Source: Hericium rajendrae (taxonomy: Eukaryota; Basidiomycota; Agaricomycetes; Russulales; Hericiaceae). From it: a stretch of 64,000 nt of DNA. The DNA is taken from NCBI GenBank assembly GCA_033439255.1, contig CM065881.1, forward strand, positions 2,976,001-3,040,000. Direction: 5' to 3'. Positions 57,463 through 64,000 of the stretch are shown here, piece after piece. Under the pieces are notes generated by a model. The model worked only from the letters and a program-made list of their open reading frames with translations, had not been told where the DNA came from and did no database searches. Each line of letters begins with the position of its first letter. Position 1 is the first letter of the stretch. The position numbers were made by a program, and so were the translations under genes.

Positions 57463-60438
57463 CTAAGCCAATGAGTTGACCCGTTCCCCGTTTGCGTCGT
57501 GCATCTCTATCTTCTGGTTCAAGTCAATGGGTAAACGGACCTTTTTTCTCCAAGCTTCAAGACTTAGAATATTGAGCTGAGAGCCAGTGTCGATGATGCC
57601 TGTTATGTCCTTTTCCCGATATTGAAATTGTACCTTAATCAAAGGTCCTCGGGGTGGCCGAAAAAGCAAATGTACACCAGCTCCTTCTCCCATTATTGTA
57701 GTATTCATTGTTTGATTTCGCTTTTTCATGCTTTCGGACAAGACAGATTGGATTTCCGATGAGGATCCTAACAAGTCACCAATGGAGAGCTGAATGGGCG
57801 TACGCAGCATTTGTTTAACTACTTGTGATGGATCCACCGATATAGCGGATTTGCGAGGTGCAGGCTTTCTCCTCTCATTTTCTCCTTTTGCACTAGCTGA
57901 TGGCTTGACCCGTTTCAACTGTGCAGTGGCTGGAGTTACATCTTCCATGATCTGGTCATCGTCTCCAGGATCAAACAGCCAATCCTGAGTATCGATGGGC
58001 TGCTGTCCGGACGGATTACTAGGGCTCGGCTCGACGCGTGGGATGAGCGGCTTTCCTTTCATTTCTCTCCTCTTCTTGTCCAATGGGTCTTCTTCATCAG
58101 AGTCCGAATCCACATTGGTTGCTCGCCAGTCCATCGGCACATCCTCACGTTCTGTGCGTGGCTCTGGTGCCTTTCCCTTTTCCTCATTCCTTGAACTTCG
58201 CGTAATAGGGCCATTTCTTGGATGTCCTACTCGTTCGCCTGGAATTCGTGGGGCCTGAGAAGTACGAGGCACATTCTTGGGTGTAGGCATACTTCCCGTA
58301 GCCTTCCCAGAGGGTTTTACTGTTGCAGGTCTCTTTGGAGGATATACTCCATCAAAGGTGGTTCGCCGAGCTTGTGAAGTGCTCTTTGGGGATCGTTCCA
58401 CGGGATAGGCCAAATAGTCTTCCTCATCGGTATCTCCTGCCATCAAAAACACTCCTCCATCTTCATCATCAGATTCTCGCTCATACTCGATCACCTGAAT
58501 CAGGTTTGTTCGTGCGATCGGTGTGCTTTGCGCAGGTGCTTGTTGTTCAGCCCGCTCTCGCGCTGCTGCTGCGATGATTGTTTCATCTTGGAATCGTCTA
58601 ATAAAGGCTCCGTTCCCATGGGTGATCCTTCTCTGAGCATCACGGGCTAATGTTCCTTGGCTGATTAATTCTTCCAACCTTCTGCAGTTATTCAGTCCAT
58701 GTCCTTGGTCTCCGCATCCATAGCAAGTCATCTCATTTCTGCGGTTGGGTGGGAATGTGGTGCTCCCAGATCCTCCTGAATTATTGTTTCCCATGTGTGG
58801 AGGTGGGTCTCTTGGCCACGAGGTTCTTGGAGGTGGAGTGGGTAACCGTCTGGGCTCAGCATTCAGAGTTGCCCCCTGGCCCTTTACTGCTGGAGGTGGC
58901 ATAATTTCAGTTATGATCTTGTCCAACCGTAAGGCCCTGTAATAAACCATTGCATACTGAGGGTCATTGATGCTGAGCTGACTGAGTTGCTGGATCAGGT
59001 CTTCCATGGTGTCTTGATTATTTGGGGCTTGTCGGGGTGGAGGCGGCGTGTTCAACCGTGGAGCTTTGTATTCCACTTCTTCATCATCTGCATATCTGAC
59101 TCTCTTCTTTTTAGGAGTCATCTTCTTGCGATTGTGCCTTGCTTTCTTGCCACGCCGGCGCTCATTGAGGCGGTTATCTTCATCTGATGAGTCTTCATCT
59201 TCTGAGTCGTCGCTCCCACTCCAGTCTGTGGGGTCCTCATCACTACTTTCATCAAGGATGTCATCAAAACGATTTCGGGTCAACATGGTTTCCGCGATAA
59301 CTTCGACTGCCTGCATGTCATAGGGTTGGGAACGGTTGTGATTTGGATGAGAAGACAGATATCGTGCCTCTATTATTTTGCGAAACTCCCGTCCGATCCC
59401 TCGCCAAAAGAATGCTGCATGCTCTGCTTGCGTGATTTTGTTTTTCTGGAGGAGCCATCCTGCAATCTTGACGAATCCCCGGGTGTACTTCTTCCAAGAG
59501 GCTAGGTTCCCCATCCTCTTACGTTTAGTTTGGCTGATGTACTTTGCTAGGTCCCTCTTCTTAAATCGCTGGTCGTATAGGTCTGCGTCATAATATTTGA
59601 GCAGATCAGACTTGAGATTGTTCCAATTGTTCGCTCGATAACTCTCCAGTCCCTCGATGAACTCGGTGACTTCTCGTGAACAGTACTGAGTGATAGATAC
59701 ACATTTTTCAGCATCTAGGACAACATTGTTCTGATTGCACAGCCGCTCGAAGTGGTCTACGAACTTCTCCACATAATTGTACTCTCCCTTGAATTTGATC
59801 GGGGCATTCTTCGTTCCTGGAAGGGGGAGAGTCAAGATTGACGGTACTGGGGCTACTGCTTGGGGTTGCATTCCCTGGCCAACCTGAGCTTGAGCACCTT
59901 GCCCAGCTTGTGGCTGGACTCCTTGTCCTGCTGGAGCTACAGGTGCACCTCCTATATTTGGATTCACTGCTGGACCGATACCCTGTCCTGCTGGGATATT
60001 CACGTTCATTGTGGCTAGGATTGGTGGTGTAGGCGGAGGTGATGGCGGTAGTGGAGTAACTAGGGATAAATCGGGTGGATTCTGGATTGGAGGTGTGGGC
60101 GGAGGTGATGGCGGTAATGGAGTAACTAGGGATAAATCAGGTGGATTCTGGACTGGACTAGGATGAGAAGCAGGGCTCCCGACTGGCGAGATTGATGCTC
60201 CTGCAGTTGGTGGAGAGTTTGAAAGGGTACTCAGAGGTACCGAACTCGGTGATGATCCTGACGATGGAAGGGTACTGATTCCTGCTTCACTTGAGCCGGA
60301 CGTTAGGTTTAGAGAGCTTGGAGAACTGATGAGATCTGATGCGAGTGTTGTCGGAGTCGATCTTCTGGACGGGACTTCGGTATCAGAAGATCCAGATGGT
60401 GATGGGGCACGGTATAAGCTGAACGATGTTGAAGCCAT
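57463..60438 (-). CDS. gag: Gag with zinc knuckle and start of the protease
   Basis: A 991-codon frame. The N-terminus is Ser/Pro-rich and contains an exact tandem duplication of a block with DLSLVTPLPPSPPPTPP, then GQG repeats. The capsid-like part runs about residues 200-400 (IKFKGEYNYVEKFVDHFERL; WNNLKSDLLKYYDADLYD; QAEHAAFFWRGIGREFRKII). Acidic and basic tracts precede a CCHC knuckle CYGCGDQGHGLNNC near residue 570. A retropepsin begins near residue 940 with the active-site DTGSQLNILS. The frame ends inside the protease (HDANGERVNSLA, stop). Its continuation QLIGLVRKVPLSFGEV is in the -1 frame. Confidence 0.88.
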   Translation of the reverse strand: MASTSFSLYRAPSPSGSSDTEVPSRRSTPTTLASDLISSPSSLNLTSGSSEAGISTLPSSGSSPSSVPLSTLSNSPPTAGASISPVGSPASHPSPVQNPPDLSLVTPLPPSPPPTPPIQNPPDLSLVTPLPPSPPPTPPILATMNVNIPAGQGIGPAVNPNIGGAPVAPAGQGVQPQAGQGAQAQVGQGMQPQAVAPVPSILTLPLPGTKNAPIKFKGEYNYVEKFVDHFERLCNQNNVVLDAEKCVSITQYCSREVTEFIEGLESYRANNWNNLKSDLLKYYDADLYDQRFKKRDLAKYISQTKRKRMGNLASWKKYTRGFVKIAGWLLQKNKITQAEHAAFFWRGIGREFRKIIEARYLSSHPNHNRSQPYDMQAVEVIAETMLTRNRFDDILDESSDEDPTDWSGSDDSEDEDSSDEDNRLNERRRGKKARHNRKKMTPKKKRVRYADDEEVEYKAPRLNTPPPPRQAPNNQDTMEDLIQQLSQLSINDPQYAMVYYRALRLDKIITEIMPPPAVKGQGATLNAEPRRLPTPPPRTSWPRDPPPHMGNNNSGGSGSTTFPPNRRNEMTCYGCGDQGHGLNNCRRLEELISQGTLARDAQRRITHGNGAFIRRFQDETIIAAAARERAEQQAPAQSTPIARTNLIQVIEYERESDDEDGGVFLMAGDTDEEDYLAYPVERSPKSTSQARRTTFDGVYPPKRPATVKPSGKATGSMPTPKNVPRTSQAPRIPGERVGHPRNGPITRSSRNEEKGKAPEPRTEREDVPMDWRATNVDSDSDEEDPLDKKRREMKGKPLIPRVEPSPSNPSGQQPIDTQDWLFDPGDDDQIMEDVTPATAQLKRVKPSASAKGENERRKPAPRKSAISVDPSQVVKQMLRTPIQLSIGDLLGSSSEIQSVLSESMKKRNQTMNTTIMGEGAGVHLLFRPPRGPLIKVQFQYREKDITGIIDTGSQLNILSLEAWRKKVRLPIDLNQKIEMHDANGERVNSLA

Positions 60439-60489
60439 GTTCCTGGCTTTTGGATTGTTTACCAGTCAGAAGAACAAACCGAAACCCCT

Positions 60490-60503
60490 CGCGGTGGGCT
60501 CCA
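60490..60503 (-). other. Primer-binding site
   Basis: Four bases after the 5' LTR, the minus strand reads TGGAGCCCACCGCG. This is complementary to a tRNA 3' end GGTGGGC-T-CCA. A U discriminator base is typical of tRNA-Cys, but the donor tRNA is an inference. Confidence 0.55.
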
Positions 60504-60966
60504 ATGATGTCGCGCGGAAAAGCGGTTTCCGACCTAGGGGTGTCTGGGTTTTCTGGTAACTTTTCCGAGAACTCCTAGTTGTTCGATGAGGGATGGATTT
60601 GTCTTCTACTTCCGGTGTGAATCTGACTTGCCAAGGATTATGGCTGTGGGAGACGGAGGTCGAGGGTATGCGATGCGATGAAGAAGTTCGTAGAACACTG
60701 TCACTCGATGGACAATGATCAAAAGTACGATGACTCGTAGGACGTGAATATTGATGATTGGACTGGACGTGCGTATACGTGGAATGATAACTGCTTGGAT
60801 TCGTATCTTCGTGGATTGGACGTCAACGTGAATTCGTAGAATAACGTGGATTGAAAGCGCTTGTGAAGCAACTTGACCAGGATTTGATTGTAGAAAAGAA
60901 CCTTAGAGGATTCTGACGTACAAACTGGGGGCAAGGATACTTGAATTTGGTGTTACAGGAGCAGCC

Positions 60967-60974
60967 TTTATATA
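60967..60974 (-). promoter_or_regulatory. Downstream LTR TATA box, 5' LTR copy
   Basis: TATATAAA, the likely core promoter of the full-length gag-pol RNA. It lies about 460 bp before the LTR end. Confidence 0.6.
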
Positions 60975-61035
60975 CCCTAAGAGCTCCTATGGCTGCGCGG
61001 GTATGAAATGTATCAAAAAGGATAGATGAAACGAG

Positions 61036-61171
61036 TGAGTCATTCCTAGTCATGTATAGTAAGGGTGAGTCGAAGTAGGTGACTAGGAGATGAGTCGGTC
61101 AGGATAGTGAGTCAGGAAGAGTCAAACGAAGGTAAGAGTCATAATGAGTCAACGCTCAGATGTATGAGTCA
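61036..61171 (-). promoter_or_regulatory. Cluster of TGAGTCA sites in the 5' LTR
   Basis: The same array as in the 3' LTR, offset by 12,721 bp, unchanged as far as I can see. This copy is positioned to control the genomic RNA. Confidence 0.6.
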
Positions 61172-61275
61172 GAGACCAAACAAATCAAAAGGAAAATGAG
61201 AGAACATAGGTGATGTAGCATCACGACGAAGACAGAGTGCAGGAAACATACGACAAAGAACATGACCAGTCCCTT

Positions 61276-62546
61276 TTAGGCGTAAGGGTCTCCTATGGTC
61301 GGATGAAACTCGGCCCGAGGAGGCTCGTTCCGAACCCACTCCTTTACATCGACATCCATCCTCGCAGTTCCAGCCTCGATGGCGATCTTCTTGATCTGAC
61401 AGGCCTTGCGCATGTGATCAAAGACTGCAGGCTCGCAGTGGCCACTGTAGGATGTCGCATATGTGGAGGCCTCGTATACGCAGTGGAAAAGATCCAGTGG
61501 ATCGTAAGGCTTGAGCCGATCCTTTGCCTCTGCCCCATCTCTGGTAAGCCTCTGCCTCTCTCTTCCTTCTCCGATGCACCAATGACGTGGCACGACCATG
61601 ATGATGCACCCAGATCCATAAGTGGAATCGGGATCAGGGCTGGCCGGCTCCTCCCCCAATCAGGCCCGAGATCGTCCACAACCTTCATACGTCTTACTCT
61701 CCAAACGGCCCAGGTATCCGTCACCGAGAGGAGTTCCTTGATAGCGCCATAGGCGCAGGATCCTTTGATGTCCGAGATCAACAAGATGAACTGGCCTTTG
61801 CGAATGGGCATCGTCGGCTTAACGACTGAGATCCAGGGGAAGTGCAGGTTTCCGGTGATGAGCCGGACGGTCATGAAGTTAAAAGGGAGATCGACAGAGG
61901 AGGGGGCCCAGACATAGCCGGTGCACTGATGGAACTGTCGAGCATAGATGTGGCCGAAGGGCCCTTCGGGAATAACGGTGATGATACCGGGGGCACGGAA
62001 TGTCGGGTCGGTACTGATCTCAGGAAGTGTTGGCGTAGGCGGGGGTGGAGCTAATGCGGGAGCGCTCGGAGCAGCCGGAATGGAAGGAGGGAATTGGGCA
62101 GCAGAGAGCGTGGCAGGGAATGCAGCAGCCATGATGTTGGGGATGTCGTCATTCTCGTGCCTTTCTACCTCCAGTCGGAGGTCCCCTACATCCGTATCAG
62201 TCAACGTTACAAAGGAACGGTCATCAAAGATGAGTTCGGTTTCGATCTCCTGCTCCTGACGACGTGCAGCGATGGATATCCGGTCGGCGACGTCCTGCAT
62301 ACCTTCAAGAATTCGTCGAGGGTCAGGCGGCTCTGGCCCGTCGAGAACCGTTAGATGGTATCTGGGGTTGGCAGTGATGAGATTCCCTCCGAGGTAAAAA
62401 TTGAGTCTCTCGGTAGTGACGCTTCGCAGGGAATCATGATGGACTGCTAGGAAGAGAGGAGGGAGATTCTCAGTGGGAGCAGGCCGGCGAGGTTCTGGAG
62501 CAGGATTAAGAAGAGAATCGAACCAGGCCATGATGCGTTGGAGCAT
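61276..62546 (-). pseudogene. LTR-encoded protein, frameshifted copy in the 5' LTR
   Basis: This is the same frame as in the 3' LTR, but one base is missing from a C run (near 61655). The reading shifts after VVDDLGPDWG and continues in another frame to a later stop; the true tail is left in a separate 127-codon frame ending at 61276. A few amino-acid differences elsewhere correspond to single transitions. The upstream TATA is also changed. Whether the deletion arose before or after insertion cannot be told from one element. Confidence 0.8.
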
Positions 62547-62731
62547 GAGGGGCGGAGTCAAGAGGGAGCGTGAATGAGGCTTTAGGGAGAGTGCAGCGTG
62601 TTTGTGGGATGGTTTTGATGCAGGTTGGCAAATTCTTACATGACGTTGCTTCTTCTCATTTTAGAAGCGAAATGAGTGATGCGCCGCTCTTTTCTTCATG
62701 TTAGCGCTCGAAACATGTTGCGAGCGTGACA

Positions 62732-63128
62732 TCGCGCCCTGGAGAAATCCGTGAAATTTTTTCCTTGTCATATCACACACCCATGGGCGAAGAAGTCAAA
62801 GGGACTTTTCTAACGGTTTGTGAGTTTGGGCTTGTCGAAGAGCAGCACCCTCTTCAGCAGGCATACAGAAGTTTCGGGTTTGCAGGCGGCTTTCTTTGCC
62901 GTCCAGTTGTGAAATCCAGGGTCATTGACATATCACAGATTGTCTGTCATATTGCACGAACACGGCTGAATATTGAGGGTGAAGAAATGCTCCATATTCT
63001 ACCACTTGATTGGGTACGTTGCGCTCGGATTTGAGTCACTCGCAGTCACTGACATCAAAGCACTTCAGCTCATGGAAATGCCTATTTACATGGATGATAA
63101 TGCAGACTATGTCAACGGTAGTGACTAA
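62732..63128 (+). pseudogene. CACTA transposase, C-terminal part after the gypsy insertion
   Basis: Exons 62732-63013 (its first four bases are the target duplication) and 63069-63128 complete the CACTA transposase. Across the insertion the frame rejoins as YGKTVSRPGEIREIFSLSY. The rest, TFLTVCEFGLVEEQHPLQQA and SRVIDISQIVCHIARTRL, matches the usual Tnp2-type tail. The end is DDNADYVNGSD then TAA. Total coding length without the insertion is 3801 nt, divisible by three. Confidence 0.8.
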
Positions 63129-64000
63129 TTTTCCTTCGTGTTATATGTAAATTGGAATATTGAGCCGAACTGCTTCGATGCCGTGCATTTCAAGTCTATT
63201 TCAGGAAGCCAGTCCGGTCAGTACAGACAGCGCGCAGACTGGGAGGCCAGGAGATGTCCGAGAGTCTTGATATCTCGACAGCTTGATGCAACATGTCCGG
63301 ACATCGAGACACGTTACATCGAGGTGTCAAGACATCAAGACTCTGACCCAGTTCCCTCCGCTATGCTCTCGTTGCGCGCATCACGGGAGAACCGGCGATG
63401 CGCCTCGTGCATAGCTCCGTATGACCCCCCGGCTTGCATAGTGAAAGTGGTGACATGGATCTATCTGGAGCACATACCGTGGTCCATTGGCTCTTACCGC
63501 TTGATGTTCCTCGATGAGAAAATGCCACGCACACGGGCGGGGACACTGTCTTTGGCCTCACTATGCTGCTCACTGGGTCCATGATGGAGCCCAAGACGAG
63601 TCCATGGCAGAAGTGCAACACTATGTGACTGGTTCTTTCATAGCTGTGCACATGGGCCGTTGAGAATATTTGCTTCGGGACTGGCATGTGCGCGCCGATC
63701 TCAGAGCACATTCTTTAATACAGAGCCTCGAGGGACCAATGAGGCGTTATGACGACCGAAATTAACGACGTGCTCCGCTGAGCATTTTCGGCGAACTCTA
63801 CCACGTAAATACCATATTAGGATGATATTAGTGCCTCCGTCTTACACCAAAACATTTGTCCACTAAACTGATGTAGACTCGGCATGTGCCCTTGAGGTAC
63901 ATGGCATCATGCCCGCAGTGTATAGATGCTGGAAAATATGATGTCCATTTGTTATCTGACACATGCTGATTTAATCTGATGACCAGTGCAGATATAGCAT
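63129..64000. other. 3' flank of the CACTA gene, no gene seen
   Basis: No supported coding frame. It probably contains the right end of the CACTA element or runs out of the window before it; no CACTA-type terminal repeat was identified. Confidence 0.4.

Larger units (their letters stand above)
47787..62731 (-). mobile_element. Ty3/gypsy LTR retrotransposon, full length, nested in the CACTA gene
   Basis: The element spans 14,945 bp with LTRs 47787-50011 and 60508-62731 that begin TG and end CA. The target duplication is 4 bp, TCGC (47783-47786 and 62732-62735). Genes run on the minus strand, so the right LTR is the 5' one. Order in that direction: primer-binding site, gag with zinc knuckle and protease DTG, a long unknown frame, then RT-RNase H-integrase. 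This RT-before-integrase order defines Ty3/gypsy. Size is large because of 2.2-kb LTRs and the unknown frame. LTR differences by eye are about 11 substitutions (mostly transitions) and one 1-base indel, so the insertion is recent. Confidence 0.93.
60508..62731 (-). repeat. 5' LTR of the gypsy element (2224 bp)
   Basis: It is almost identical to the 3' LTR. It lacks one C of a run of six near 61655, which breaks the LTR reading frame, and its upstream TATA is TCTAAAA instead of TATAAAA. The downstream TATATAAA (60967-60974) is intact. Confidence 0.92.

Noticed and set aside
54843-58942. Many plus-strand frames opposite gag and the unknown frame
   Set aside because: They are shadows of the minus-strand coding sequence; none has independent features.
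1-64000. CRISPR arrays, operons or bacterial signals
   Set aside because: Introns throughout and the gene families show eukaryotic nuclear DNA; no spaced short repeats of the CRISPR kind are present.

Overview
The window looks like nuclear DNA of a mushroom-forming basidiomycete (Agaricomycetes, probably near Polyporales). The signs are dense short introns of about 49-66 bp with GTGCGT/GTAAGT/GTACGT donors, several multi-exon genes rebuilt in perfect frame, DUF6535 genes, a GMSSDESD-type protein, and basidiomycete-style hAT, CACTA (Tnp2-like) and Ty3/gypsy elements. Family names are from memory of the sequences; no search was run. Exon boundaries were worked out by hand from GT..AG sites and reading-frame continuity.

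Layout. 1-885: a DUF6535 membrane protein cut by the window edge. 1779-3753: a Ser/Pro-rich protein of unknown function. 5622-7085: a Gfo/Idh/MocA dehydrogenase. 7998-11456: a complete DUF6535 protein. 12924-14450: a NASP/SHNi-TPR histone chaperone. 14575-16113: gamma-glutamyl phosphate reductase (PRO2), divergent from a proline-iminopeptidase-like hydrolase (16613-17581). 18172-20021: a Sly41-like triose-phosphate transporter family protein. 20529-25972: a third, 5'-truncated DUF6535 copy split by a 3753-bp hAT transposon (21739-25491). 27909-29525: a WD40 protein with a C-terminal membrane segment. 29811-32200: a GMSSDESD-type protein. 32592-34460: a giant inverted repeat (arms about 830 bp). 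34763-39531: three genes without recognised domains. 39532-44070: mostly without confident genes. 44071-63128: a CACTA transposase gene split by a 14.9-kb Ty3/gypsy retrotransposon (47787-62731).

The most unusual object is that retrotransposon. Its 2.2-kb LTRs each carry a 423-codon reading frame in the gag-pol orientation. A TATA box lies upstream of that frame and a second TATA box lies downstream. The second TATA is preceded by a cluster of TGAGTCA (Gcn4/AP-1-type) sites. The internal region also has a frame of about 1200 codons between the protease and reverse transcriptase that I cannot assign. The 3' LTR copy of the LTR frame is open, while the 5' LTR copy has a 1-base deletion and a changed TATA box. 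The element is young (LTRs differ at about 11 positions) yet carries two in-frame TGA codons and a -1 shift inside the protease.

Two nested insertions can be read to the base. The hAT has an 8-bp target duplication (ATTATTAT) and the gypsy element a 4-bp one (TCGC). In both cases removing the element plus one duplication rejoins the host frame exactly, so both hit genes that still had open frames there.
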